A DNA stretch of 64,000 bases. It comes from Archangium lipolyticum (GTDB lineage: Bacteria > Myxococcota > Myxococcia > Myxococcales > Myxococcaceae). Under the pieces are notes generated by a model. It saw only the letters and a program-made list of their open reading frames with translations. It ran no database searches and was not told where the DNA came from. The first letter of the stretch is position 1; each line of letters opens with the position of its first letter. Made by a program: the position numbers and the translations under genes. This document shows, piece by piece, positions 8,092 to 15,497 of the stretch. Where the stretch lies: NCBI RefSeq assembly GCF_024623785.1, contig NZ_JANKBZ010000006.1, forward strand, positions 124,001 to 188,000, written 5' to 3'.

Positions 8092-8164
8092 TACCCCGTA
8101 CGGGAGTCGAACCCGTCTTTCCGCATTGAGAGCGCGGTGTCCTTCGCCGATAGACGAACGGGGC
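8092..8164 (-). tRNA. tRNA-Glu (CUC)
   Basis: A 73-base cloverleaf with acceptor GCCCCGT/ACGGGGT, the D-arm sequence GTCTATCGGCGAAGGAC that is typical of bacterial tRNA-Glu, anticodon stem CCGCG/TGCGG with loop CTCTCAA (anticodon CTC), a 4-base variable region and T arm ACGGG-TTCGACT-CCCGT. The first pair is G-U and CCA is not encoded. It is the first of the three tandem tRNAs and lies just after a terminator; I see no clear promoter of its own. Confidence 0.85.
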
Positions 8165-8180
8165 GGGAGCTCGGGAGCCG

Positions 8181-8225
8181 GAAAAAGGAAGAGGCCGGGT
8201 CCCGTTTTCTGGGAGCCCGGCCTCT
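8181..8225 (-). terminator. intrinsic terminator after the 50-codon ORF
   Basis: On the minus strand AGAGGCCGGG (8225-8216) pairs perfectly with CCCGGCCTCT (8199-8190), with further TCCC/GGGA pairing in the loop, followed by TTCCTTTTT. This is the clearest rho-independent terminator in the window. It separates the btuC/50-codon-ORF unit from the tRNA genes. Confidence 0.8.
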
Positions 8226-8261
8226 GAGCACCGCGCCGCGTCGTATGACGGGGCGCGGAGG

Positions 8262-8414
8262 TCAGGTTCCGGGCAGTAGGCCGCGAAGGGACTCGAGGCC
8301 GTTCAGAAGGTCCAGAGCGGTATCCAGACCGGTGCGCGAGAGCACGTCGATGCCAGTGTCAGCGTCATTGAGGTGCTTGAGATTCATCGGGCTCTGCTTC
8401 GTCACCAGGGTCAT
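8262..8414 (-). CDS. 50-residue peptide gene, unknown function
   Basis: An ORF of 50 codons with a strong ribosome-binding site: AAAGGAG sits 8 bases before the ATG at 8414. The peptide begins MTLVTKQSPMNLKHL and continues with an amphipathic, Leu-rich stretch (TGLDTALDLLNGLESL), ending RGLLPGT. It has no Cys, no signal peptide and no membrane span. The leader-like Lys-containing N-terminus followed by a Ser/Thr/Asp/Gly-rich end would fit a ribosomal peptide precursor, a small regulator or a helix-forming protein; I recognise no family. It begins 63 bases after the btuC stop, ends just before an intrinsic terminator, and is followed by three tRNA genes. An in-frame ATG six codons upstream lacks a ribosome-binding site. 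Confidence 0.6.
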   Translation of the reverse strand: MTLVTKQSPMNLKHLNDADTGIDVLSRTGLDTALDLLNGLESLRGLLPGT

Positions 8415-8477
8415 GGTCACCGCTCCTTTCATCGAGAAAAGACGCGGCGGAAATCCGTTCCTGACAGCGGCCGCGCT

Positions 8478-9521
8478 TCAGCCCGCCGAGAGCCGCCCGC
8501 TCCGGTACAGCAGCGCCAGGAACAGCGGCCCTCCGAGGAGCGCCGTCACCACGCCCACGGGAGGCTCGGAGCCGAACAGCGGGATGGCCAGCCGCGCCAG
8601 CAGGTCGGCGAGCAGCAGGAACGCCGCCCCGCCGAGCGCGGAGAGCGGCACGAGCAACCGCTGGTCCGGCCCGAAGGCGAGCCGCAGCAGGTGGGGCACG
8701 ATGAGCCCCACGAAGCCGATGAGCCCCGAGAGCACCACGGCGTCCGCCACGCTGGCGCTCGCCGCGAGCAGCAACAAGCGCCGCGTCCAGACCACGGACA
8801 CCCCTAGCGAGGCCGCGTCCTCGTCTCCCAGCGTCAACAGGTTGAGCCGCCCCGAGAGCGCCAACATCACGCCGATGGCCACGGCCTGGATGAGCGCGGA
8901 CAGGATGAGCGTCCCCGTGCGCTCGTAACCGAGCGTCCCCGCGAGCCAGTAGAGGATCTCCCCGAGCCGGTTCGGGTCGGACAGCGTCTTCACGAGCGTG
9001 ATGACGGCGGAGGCGAAGGCGTTGAAGACGACGCCCGTGAGGAGCACGGCATAGGGCGCGCGACCGCCATGGCCGCGGCTGACCACGAGCACGAAGAGCA
9101 TGGCCGCCACGGCGCCCAGGAAGGCGAACAGGGCCGGTGCGGAGAGGCGCTCCATCCCTCCCCCGACGCCCACCTGGGCCACCTCCCCCACGGTGGCGAA
9201 CCCCAGGAACAGGGACAACGTGGCTCCGAGCGCGGCACCGCCGGACACACCGAGGACGAACGGGTCCGCCAGTGGATTGCGCAGCACGCCCTGCAGCGTG
9301 ACACCGGAGGCGGCGAGCCCCGCGCCCACGAGGGCCGCCAGCAGGGCACGCGGCAGCCGGACCGACCAGAAGATGATGGCACTGCTGGAGCTGGGATCGC
9401 CGAGCGCGTCGGAGAGGGAGATGGGCTGATCGCCGAAGCGCACGGCCACGAGGAAGGCCGCGAACAGCAGGATGAGGAACACCCCCCCGAGCCCGAGCGC
9501 TCGTGCCAGGGTGAAGCTCAT
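8478..9521 (-). CDS. btuC: FecCD-family ABC permease, probable cobalamin permease BtuC
   Basis: 347 residues with about ten hydrophobic segments, the inner-membrane channel subunit of a vitamin B12/siderophore-type importer. Family signatures include SVRLPRALLAALVGAGLAASG, split here as RLPRALLAALVGAGLAASG, then GVLRNPLADPFVLGVS, and near the C-terminus GLIGFVGLIVPHLLR. The start is the ATG at 9521; its purine-rich ribosome-binding sequence is supplied by a REP element. It lies 128 bases downstream of the btuF-like gene, and the ATPase is encoded separately at 221-1018. Cobalamin as the substrate follows from the shared riboswitch-led gene order, not from the permease sequence alone. Confidence 0.85.
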   Translation of the reverse strand: MSFTLARALGLGGVFLILLFAAFLVAVRFGDQPISLSDALGDPSSSSAIIFWSVRLPRALLAALVGAGLAASGVTLQGVLRNPLADPFVLGVSGGAALGATLSLFLGFATVGEVAQVGVGGGMERLSAPALFAFLGAVAAMLFVLVVSRGHGGRAPYAVLLTGVVFNAFASAVITLVKTLSDPNRLGEILYWLAGTLGYERTGTLILSALIQAVAIGVMLALSGRLNLLTLGDEDAASLGVSVVWTRRLLLLAASASVADAVVLSGLIGFVGLIVPHLLRLAFGPDQRLLVPLSALGGAAFLLLADLLARLAIPLFGSEPPVGVVTALLGGPLFLALLYRSGRLSAG

Positions 9522-9523
9522 CC

Positions 9524-9640
9524 TCCCTCTCCCTCTGGGAGAGGGGCGGGGGTGAGGGTCTACCGTCCCCATCTCACGCATTCTTCACCCACGGACGAGG
9601 GATGACCCTCACCCTAGCCCTCTCCCAGGGGGAGAGGGGA
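9524..9640. repeat. inverted pair of REP-like elements (REPIN-type)
   Basis: Two copies of a REP-like palindrome in opposite orientation fill the btuF-btuC gap. The plus-strand copy (9605-9640) reads ACCCTCACCCTAGCCCTCTC followed by a complementary GGGAGAGGG arm; the minus-strand copy is at 9524-9559. Each folds into a hairpin, and the two can also pair with each other. The same element recurs at 12122-12157 and 29149-29179. Such doublets are usually spread by RAYT transposases; none is encoded here. Confidence 0.75.
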
Positions 9641-9649
9641 CATACACGG

Positions 9650-10528
9650 TCAGTGCACAGTACCCGCATCGGGCTTCACGGAGGGGTACAGCAGCGAGAA
9701 GAGCTCCTCCAGCCCTCTTCCGAGCGACGGTCCTGGCTGTAGCAGCGCCATCGAGGGCACCTCCACCCACCGCGCCTGGGAGAGCCCCGGAAGCCTCATG
9801 AACTTGTCCTTGCCCACGTCCACGTCCGCGGCATCCACCACCACGTCCGGCCGAGCAGTCAGCGCGCGCTCGAGCGAATAGACGGGGTAGGCCGAGCCCG
9901 CGTCCGCCGCCACGTTGACGGCGCCAGCGTCGCGCAGCAGCTCGTCCGCGAAGGAGCCGGGCCCGGCCACCACGAGCGGCTCGAAGCCGTAGACGAACAG
10001 GACACGCCTCGGCTTCCGTGTCCTGGCGGCCTCTCGCACGCGGGTACGCGTGGACTCGATGCCCTGAACGAGGGCATTCGCCTCCTTCTCCCTTCCGAGC
10101 ACCTTTCCCACCGCGCGCAGGGCCGCCAGGGTATCCGCCACGGTCTGCAGGGGCAGCAGCAGCACGGGCACACCGAGCTCGGCCAGCTTCTCCACGGGCC
10201 GCTGGTTGCCAGGGCTCGGCTGCACGAGCAACAGGTCCGGTTTGAGGACCACCACGGCCTCGACGGACGGGTCGATGAAGCCGCCCACGCGGGGAAGGCC
10301 GGCCACCTCCTTGAATTCGTCGAAGCGCGAGACACCCACGAGCGAGCTCCCGGCCCCGAGGGCCAGCACCGTCTCCGTGAGCGACGGGGCGAGCGTCACC
10401 ACGCGCTTCACCTTCTCCGGGGGCTTGGGGCCCAGGAAGCGAGGGCCCGCCTGGGGAGGGGCGGCGTGCGCCACGGAGACGAGGCACAGCGCGACGAACA
10501 GGGCGAACGGAACGAGACGGGTCTTCAT
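9650..10528 (-). CDS. btuF: periplasmic cobalamin/siderophore-binding protein, BtuF-like
   Basis: 292 residues. The signal peptide (MKTRLVPFALF...AHA) is cleavable with no lipobox, followed by a PBP2-type fold: RVVTLAPSLTETVLALGAG, KPDLLLVQPSPGN, RRVLFVYG and the C-terminal lobe ending in ELFSLLYP. This is the metal-chelate-binding class with a single linking helix. It delivers the substrate from the periplasm to the BtuC-like permease encoded next. The ATG at 10528 lies 7 bases after the stop of the propeller lipoprotein gene, consistent with one transcript from the riboswitch. The substrate assignment is by context. Confidence 0.85.
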   Translation of the reverse strand: MKTRLVPFALFVALCLVSVAHAAPPQAGPRFLGPKPPEKVKRVVTLAPSLTETVLALGAGSSLVGVSRFDEFKEVAGLPRVGGFIDPSVEAVVVLKPDLLLVQPSPGNQRPVEKLAELGVPVLLLPLQTVADTLAALRAVGKVLGREKEANALVQGIESTRTRVREAARTRKPRRVLFVYGFEPLVVAGPGSFADELLRDAGAVNVAADAGSAYPVYSLERALTARPDVVVDAADVDVGKDKFMRLPGLSQARWVEVPSMALLQPGPSLGRGLEELFSLLYPSVKPDAGTVH

Positions 10529-10535
10529 GGGAGGC

Positions 10536-12170
10536 TCAGGGCATCGCGACGACATCACCGACGAGGGAGGGCTTGTTGTCGCGCGGGCAGGCGAGGATGG
10601 GCGGCTCGGCACCGGGTCCGAACCCTCGGCGTTCCACGAGCGAGTCACCCACCACCTCGATGACGAAGACACGGCCCGCGTTGTTGTCACCCACGTAGGC
10701 GCGGTTGCCCACCACGGAGAACCGGCCAGCCGAGGGGAGCGGGCACGAAGTCGCCTCCGGGCACCGCAGCGCGAGCGAGGCGGCCACGCGGTCATCCGCG
10801 CCGATCAGCACCAGGCCGGTCCCCCTCACGTCGATGAGGTTGAAGTTGCGGTCATAGGTCGTCCCACCGCCGCAGCTCACGAGCAGCCGCTCCCCCATGG
10901 AAACGACCCAGAACGGGTTGAGGCAACCCTCGCCGAGCTCGATGAGAGCCACCGCGCGGGTGGAGGGATCGATGCGGGCCAGGAACCCGGGGCCTCCGAC
11001 GGTGAAATCCCTCGGGTCCAGATTACCGAGGGCGGCATACACCCGGCCCTGATGCGAGGCGATGCCCGCGGGAGCGGGGACGGTGGTGCGGCCCGCGAAG
11101 GGCTTCAGCGCCTCGCCCGTGGGCAGCGTGAAGACATCCGTGATGCCCGGTGCGGTGGGATCGGCCATCGAGACGCGGGCCACCTTGCCACCCGCGGACG
11201 GGTCCGTCTGGAGATTGCCCAACAGCGTGACGTACACGTCCGAGCCCGACTCCGTGAACCCGTACGGGTTGGTATTCGCGCCGAAGTTCACGCTGCCCAC
11301 GTTGGTGAGCGTGATGCCATCGGAGAAGCGAGGACCGGGGCCGCCGGAGGGCTCCTCGTCACGCCGGAGCACCTGCAGGGTGTTGCTGGTGGAGTTGAGG
11401 ACGAAGACGTAGGGATCCCGGACGAGGAGCTGGTTGGGGACCAGCCCCGTGGTGTTCCGGGCGGGCAGCTCGCCGTAATCGGAGAGCCGGGCCTGGAGGA
11501 GCCGCATGGAGGCATCCAGCACCAGCAGCACGTCCTGCATGCGTGCGACGGATTGAGGACTGGTGCCCACGGCCACCGCGGGCCCCTTCACGTCCGGCCC
11601 CGCCTGGATGCCCACCACCTGCCCGGTGTTGAAGCACGCGGCGACGAGGTCATAGGTGCACGTCCCACCGCGACAGCTCTGGACGTCCGGGCACACATTA
11701 CCGCAGGCGCCGCAATGGAAGGCATCCGTGCCGGGGTCTACACAGGAGCGGTCGCAGCGTACGGAAGACGCCAGGGTGCAAGCGGCCTTGCACTGTCCCT
11801 GCTCACAGACCTGCTCCGGAGAGCACGCCGTGCCGCCCTCGCCCGCGCAGCCACCACAATGGGCGGGGTCCGACGAGGTGACGACACACTGGCCACCGCA
11901 CACCGTGGCTCCCGAGCGACACCGACAGGAGCCCTCGACACAAGCCTCCGTGGCGGAGCACTCAACCCCACAGGCCCCGCAGTGAGACGAGGAGCTGGAG
12001 AGGTCGACACAGACCTCACCACAGCGGGTCTGCTCCTCGACACACAAGGGGCCCTCGTCGGGGCAAGCCGTCAGGAGCAGGGGCAACAACACCAACGTCA
12101 ACCGGCTCAACACGGTGTATGCCCCCTCTCCCTCTGGGAGAGGGCTGGGGTGAGGGTATTTCCGCATCAT
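10536..12170 (-). CDS. surface lipoprotein with Cys-rich stalk and YncE-like beta-propeller
   Basis: 544 residues from an ATG at 12170 that overlaps the btuB stop (ATGA), so translation is coupled. A lipobox (LLLTAC) ends the signal. The next 150 residues carry repeated Cys modules of the HCGACG type, forming a rigid stalk. The rest (about 190-544) has repeated strand patterns such as DVLLVLDAS, YVFVLNSTSNTLQVLR, DVYVTLLGN and NRAYVGDNNAGRVFVIEV, typical of a YncE-like propeller. In Bacteroidetes the B12-binding BtuG lipoproteins are propellers encoded with BtuB; by analogy I infer a corrinoid-capture lid on BtuB. Codons 5-18 are REP-derived; a GTG at 12113 with a purine-rich leader is an alternative start that gives a shorter, cleaner signal peptide. 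Confidence 0.8.
   Translation of the reverse strand: MMRKYPHPSPLPEGEGAYTVLSRLTLVLLPLLLTACPDEGPLCVEEQTRCGEVCVDLSSSSSHCGACGVECSATEACVEGSCRCRSGATVCGGQCVVTSSDPAHCGGCAGEGGTACSPEQVCEQGQCKAACTLASSVRCDRSCVDPGTDAFHCGACGNVCPDVQSCRGGTCTYDLVAACFNTGQVVGIQAGPDVKGPAVAVGTSPQSVARMQDVLLVLDASMRLLQARLSDYGELPARNTTGLVPNQLLVRDPYVFVLNSTSNTLQVLRRDEEPSGGPGPRFSDGITLTNVGSVNFGANTNPYGFTESGSDVYVTLLGNLQTDPSAGGKVARVSMADPTAPGITDVFTLPTGEALKPFAGRTTVPAPAGIASHQGRVYAALGNLDPRDFTVGGPGFLARIDPSTRAVALIELGEGCLNPFWVVSMGERLLVSCGGGTTYDRNFNLIDVRGTGLVLIGADDRVAASLALRCPEATSCPLPSAGRFSVVGNRAYVGDNNAGRVFVIEVVGDSLVERRGFGPGAEPPILACPRDNKPSLVGDVVAMP
12122..12157 (-). repeat. REP-like element inside the start of the propeller lipoprotein gene
   Basis: A minus-strand copy of the element described at 9524-9640, with CCCTCTGGGAGAGGG as the core hairpin. 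It lies within the first 16 codons of the lipoprotein gene when the coupled ATG is used, encoding a PHPSPLPEGEG stretch ahead of the hydrophobic signal core. Confidence 0.75.
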
Positions 12171-14146
12171 GGAGCCTCTGTCCTGGAATCCGAAGAGGAC
12201 TCCCTGGGAGAACCCGGCCCGAAAGCACCGGCCACCGACAGGTACACGGCACGGCCGGGGAGTGGGTACCCAATGAAGTCCTCGGCGTGAACGTCGAACA
12301 AGTTCTTCACCTCGCAGGAGACGGTGAGCTCCGTGCGCGAGCCGAAGGAGCTGGACAGGCCCGCGTGGACGAAGGTGCGTCCGGGCAGGGACATGGCGCC
12401 ATCCCGGGTAAGGAAGTGTGCCGACTGCGCGACCACCTCGACCCGCCCCGTGAGCCACCGGGGGCCGCCCAGGACTCGCGCGGCCAGCTTGTGGCGAGGC
12501 CGGTAGGGCAGCTCGCGCAGATAGAAGCGGCCATCGCGCTGCAGGTCGCTCGAGACGGTGAGCGTGTAGCTGAAGGCCCCGGAGAGGAGCGGATGGGGCC
12601 GCCACTCGCCCTCGGCCTCGAGCCCCACCACCCGCGCGTTGGCGAAGTTGTACGGCTTGGCGGCGCCAGGCGGGTAGGCCTCGTAGGAGATGAGGTCCTC
12701 ATAGAGGCTGGCGAAGCCTCCCACCGAGGCGAAGGACACCTCCGAGCGGTGCACCACGGCCGCGTCCGCGTACAGGGCGCTCTCGGGGCGCAGGTCCGGG
12801 TTGGGAAGCAGCGTGCCCTGACGCACGTACAGCTCCAGGAAGGAGGGCGCGCGGTGCGAGCGGCCCGCGTTGGCGCGCAGCTCGAGGCCCGCGGGCAATG
12901 CCACGGTGACGCCCACCTTCGGGGACAGCAGCGTGTACGGACCCGCCCGCTCCAAGCGGAGCGACGGAGCGACGGTGAGCAACCCGTCCCACAGCAGCAG
13001 CTCGTCCATCGCCATCACGCTGGCGCGCAGCCACGCCGGCTCACCCCCGGACGCGGCGTTCGTCTCCGCGGCGGACACGGACTCTCCGCCCACGCCCACC
13101 AGCGCGGACAGCGAGTGCCATCCGCCCAGCAGCACCTGCCCCTCCACCTCCACCCCGCCGAGCAACTGCACCTGCGCGCCCTGCTGTCCCCACGGGCCAC
13201 CGGACAGCGTCAGCCGGTCCCGCCGGAAGTACGCGCGCGCGTTCGTCCGCACGCCACCCGGCAGCGTGCCCGCGAGCCGCAGGTTGGCCGAGCCACGCGC
13301 TCCGGACTGGCGCGTGTCCTCGCTCGGGTTCTGCGCGGTGCCGGCGAGGCCCCGCTCGTCGAAGGAGAGCTCGCCCAGCAGGTCCGCCGAGAAACCCCGG
13401 CCCAGGTCCCTCCGCAGCCGCAGCAGGCCTCCGGCACCTCGCGCGTCGTTGTTGGTGCGCTGGCGCTCGATGAGCGCGTCCCCGGGCAGCGTGGGGCTCG
13501 GATCGAAGGAGTACGGGAAGCGCCCGCTGGAGGTGCCTCCGTGGACGAGCAGCAAGGCCTCGCCGCCCGCGAGCGGCCCCGTGGCGGACAGCCACCCCGT
13601 GGCCGTGTCCCAGCTCCCATAGGAAAGCTCTCCCGCCGCGCGCGGAGCCGCGCCGGGACGGCGGGTGATGACGTTGATGGCGCCGCCCAACCCTCCCGAG
13701 CCGTAGCGCGCGCCAGCCCCCCCCCGCAGCACCTCGAAGCGCTCGGCCAGGGCCACGGGCACACGCGACAGGTCCGCGATGCCCCCCGCGCCATTGAGGG
13801 GGATGCCATCGAGCAGCACGAGCGTCCCGTTGGAGGACGCGCCCCGCACCACCAGGCTCTTGCTCTGCCCGTACCCGCCCAGGTCCTGCAGCGTGACGCC
13901 GGGGGCGGTGGACAACATCGCCGCGGTGTCGCGGGCCGCGCCGCCGAACTCATCCACGCGGATGACGGTGACGGCGCCGCTCGGATCCCTGCGCGAGGCC
14001 TCCTCCGGAGACCCGGGGGCGACGGGCGCCTCCTCCACCTCCACGGCGGGAACGAGCAGGGGCTCCTCGGCCTCCTGGGCGAGCGCGACGCCACTCGTGC
14101 TGAGCGCCAGGCAGAGCCACCGCCCGGCGAGGTACGACCGCCGCAT
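12167..14146 (-). CDS. btuB: TonB-dependent outer-membrane receptor, cobalamin type (BtuB)
   Basis: 659 residues. The signal peptide ends near GVALAQ, with a possible TonB box in PAVEVEEAPVA. The plug (about 50-165) contains APGVTLQDLGGYGQ, VRGASSNGTLVLLDGIPLNG and YGSGGLGGAINVITRR. A beta-barrel follows, with the TonB-receptor C-terminal motif region DLRPESALYADAAV and a terminal strand RAVYLSVAGAFG. Unusually, about 16 Ser/Arg/Pro-rich residues follow the last aromatic strand, where most barrels end in Phe. The start at 14146 has GGAAGG upstream and lies about 60 bases after a cobalamin riboswitch, which is the main evidence for the substrate. It is the first gene of the uptake operon. Confidence 0.9.
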   Translation of the reverse strand: MRRSYLAGRWLCLALSTSGVALAQEAEEPLLVPAVEVEEAPVAPGSPEEASRRDPSGAVTVIRVDEFGGAARDTAAMLSTAPGVTLQDLGGYGQSKSLVVRGASSNGTLVLLDGIPLNGAGGIADLSRVPVALAERFEVLRGGAGARYGSGGLGGAINVITRRPGAAPRAAGELSYGSWDTATGWLSATGPLAGGEALLLVHGGTSSGRFPYSFDPSPTLPGDALIERQRTNNDARGAGGLLRLRRDLGRGFSADLLGELSFDERGLAGTAQNPSEDTRQSGARGSANLRLAGTLPGGVRTNARAYFRRDRLTLSGGPWGQQGAQVQLLGGVEVEGQVLLGGWHSLSALVGVGGESVSAAETNAASGGEPAWLRASVMAMDELLLWDGLLTVAPSLRLERAGPYTLLSPKVGVTVALPAGLELRANAGRSHRAPSFLELYVRQGTLLPNPDLRPESALYADAAVVHRSEVSFASVGGFASLYEDLISYEAYPPGAAKPYNFANARVVGLEAEGEWRPHPLLSGAFSYTLTVSSDLQRDGRFYLRELPYRPRHKLAARVLGGPRWLTGRVEVVAQSAHFLTRDGAMSLPGRTFVHAGLSSSFGSRTELTVSCEVKNLFDVHAEDFIGYPLPGRAVYLSVAGAFGPGSPRESSSDSRTEAP

Positions 14147-14204
14147 GCATCCGCCTTCCACTCTCTCCGTCGAAGAGAGAAGGCCATCGCGGACGCCTCG
14201 CGCC

Positions 14205-14432
14205 CACACCCCCGGGCAGGTCTCCTGACTCCCGGGACTCCGGCCGAGGCGCACGCCGCGCCTGCCAGAAGGGCTCCTCCGCCTTCCGCCAGCCCGCGAG
14301 CCGGAGTGGCGACTGCCGAGGATCCCCGCCCTGACGTCAGGGCCGCCCGATCACAGTGGCGGGACCGCGCCGGACTCTCACCGGCTTCCCTCTTGAAGGC
14401 CCGGCATGGGCACCCAAGGGCAGGCCCTTCCT
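14205..14432 (-). promoter_or_regulatory. cobalamin riboswitch upstream of btuB
   Basis: The minus strand shows the conserved core GCCGGTGAGAGTCCGGC, then GCGGTCCCGCCACTGTGA, and near its 3' side the B12 box AGTCAGGAGACC. A variable part with the perfect hairpin GCCCTGACGTCAGGGC (14329-14344) lies between. A small hairpin (CTCTC/GAGAG, about 14160-14180) between the box and the btuB ribosome-binding site could be the expression platform. Adenosylcobalamin binding is known to lower expression of the downstream uptake genes. End points are approximate. Confidence 0.93.
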
Positions 14433-14438
14433 AGGGGC

Positions 14439-15020
14439 TCAACCCTCGCGCGTCAAGCCACCCTCGGTGATGACCGACGTCCGGGAGGCGCGGGCGTGGC
14501 GGGCCAACCAGTCGAGGATGAACTGATTGAAGGCGGAGAAGTGGAGGAAGGTGGCCATCACGTCCCCGAAGCGCAGCGAGGCGCGCTCGAACAGGGGCGT
14601 GGACCGGCCGGGGATGAGCAGGGTGCCATCGTGCCAGGTGCCGTTGTGGCTCCCGCTGTCGGTGACGCACCAGACGCCCGTGTGCTTCTCCTCGTGGAAG
14701 GAGGCGTGGACGCGCGAGACCGTGGGGTCCTCCACGATGATGTCGTTGTCGGGTGTACGCCCCAGGTGGATTCCCAGGTCATGGGGAGAACGGGGAGAAG
14801 TGATGCTTCGTGAACGCTTGCGCACCTCGAGCACGAGCGGCTCGGCGATGGTGGGCCGCCGCGCCGACAGGCCCGGGACCGACAGGGTACTCCGGGTGAA
14901 GAGAGGACGTACCCCCATGGGAGGTGCCTCCCACACCAGCACGGGCCAGCACACCGCACGTCGCACGGCCTGAGGATCCTCGAGGAATTGAGATGCGAGC
15001 GCGGAGAACTTCAGGTCCAC
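14439..15020 (-). CDS. FHA-domain protein
   Basis: 193 residues from a GTG at 15020, chosen because GGAGG lies 9 bases upstream. The N-terminal 80 residues are unassigned. The C-terminal half is an FHA domain: LGRTPDNDIIVEDPTVSRVH, then DSGSHNGTWHDG and a last strand LRFGDVMATFLHFS. The conserved Arg, Ser-Arg-His and Asn of the phosphothreonine pocket are all present. It ends just before the cobalamin riboswitch region, is divergent from the ComEA-like operon and close to a kinase gene, so it probably reads the output of a Ser/Thr kinase. Confidence 0.85.
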   Translation of the reverse strand: MDLKFSALASQFLEDPQAVRRAVCWPVLVWEAPPMGVRPLFTRSTLSVPGLSARRPTIAEPLVLEVRKRSRSITSPRSPHDLGIHLGRTPDNDIIVEDPTVSRVHASFHEEKHTGVWCVTDSGSHNGTWHDGTLLIPGRSTPLFERASLRFGDVMATFLHFSAFNQFILDWLARHARASRTSVITEGGLTREG

Positions 15021-15174
15021 GGAAATACCCTCCAGCACATGAGCGGAAGAGAGCCGCAGGGTGTGCACGAAGAGTGAGCGCGGCCAGTCCCCACCGGATG
15101 TGGCCATCCCACGCGCTGGACGATTGGAGCAGGGGTGTACGCCCCGGGAGCGCGTGCCCCGAGGGAAATGCCCC

Positions 15175-15190
15175 TGGCACGGCGGCTGCT
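15175..15190 (+). promoter_or_regulatory. putative sigma-54 promoter
   Basis: TGGCACGGCGGCTGCT matches the -24/-12 consensus TGGCAC-N5-TTGCW at all but one or two positions, with GG and GC exactly 10 bases apart. It faces the 84-residue protein gene that starts 53 bases downstream. The rest of 15021-15242 shows no other clear element. Confidence 0.5.
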
Positions 15191-15242
15191 CTGGGCCTGG
15201 GGACCGCGTCAATGGAGGCGCGGGGGTGAAGGAGTGTGGTCG

Positions 15243-15497
15243 ATGCTGACGGCGGGGAAGCGGTTGGCGGTGTTCTCCATCCGCGAGGGCAAGGGGGGAA
15301 GCATCTGGGTGCGGGCGGGGAGCGCCTTCGTGAACAAGGATGGCTCGCTCAACGTGCTGCTGGATGTGCTGCCGCTGGATGGGAAGCTGCACGTGCGCGA
15401 GGCGGCGGAGAAGCGGGACACGGCGCAGGCGGGCGGTGGCGGGCGCTACGGGATGGAGGGTGGGCTGGACTCGCTGCCGGTGGGAGGCCACTCGTGA
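15243..15497 (+). CDS. small conserved-looking protein, unknown function
   Basis: 84 residues. AAGGAG lies 8 bases before the ATG, and the stop overlaps the GTG of the ComEA-like gene (GTGA). The first half is a compact beta-rich segment (RLAVFSIREGKGGSIWVRAG, then GSLNVLLDVLPLDGKLHVRE), the rest a charged, Gly-rich tail. The pattern fits a small single-sheet protein; no signal peptide or membrane span. I do not recognise the family. Tight coupling to the downstream gene suggests a shared role. Confidence 0.75.
   Translation: MLTAGKRLAVFSIREGKGGSIWVRAGSAFVNKDGSLNVLLDVLPLDGKLHVREAAEKRDTAQAGGGGRYGMEGGLDSLPVGGHS

Noticed and set aside
12119-14434. 771-codon open frame on the plus strand opposite btuB and the riboswitch
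   Set aside because: Runs through the conserved riboswitch and the TonB receptor gene; no recognisable protein features.
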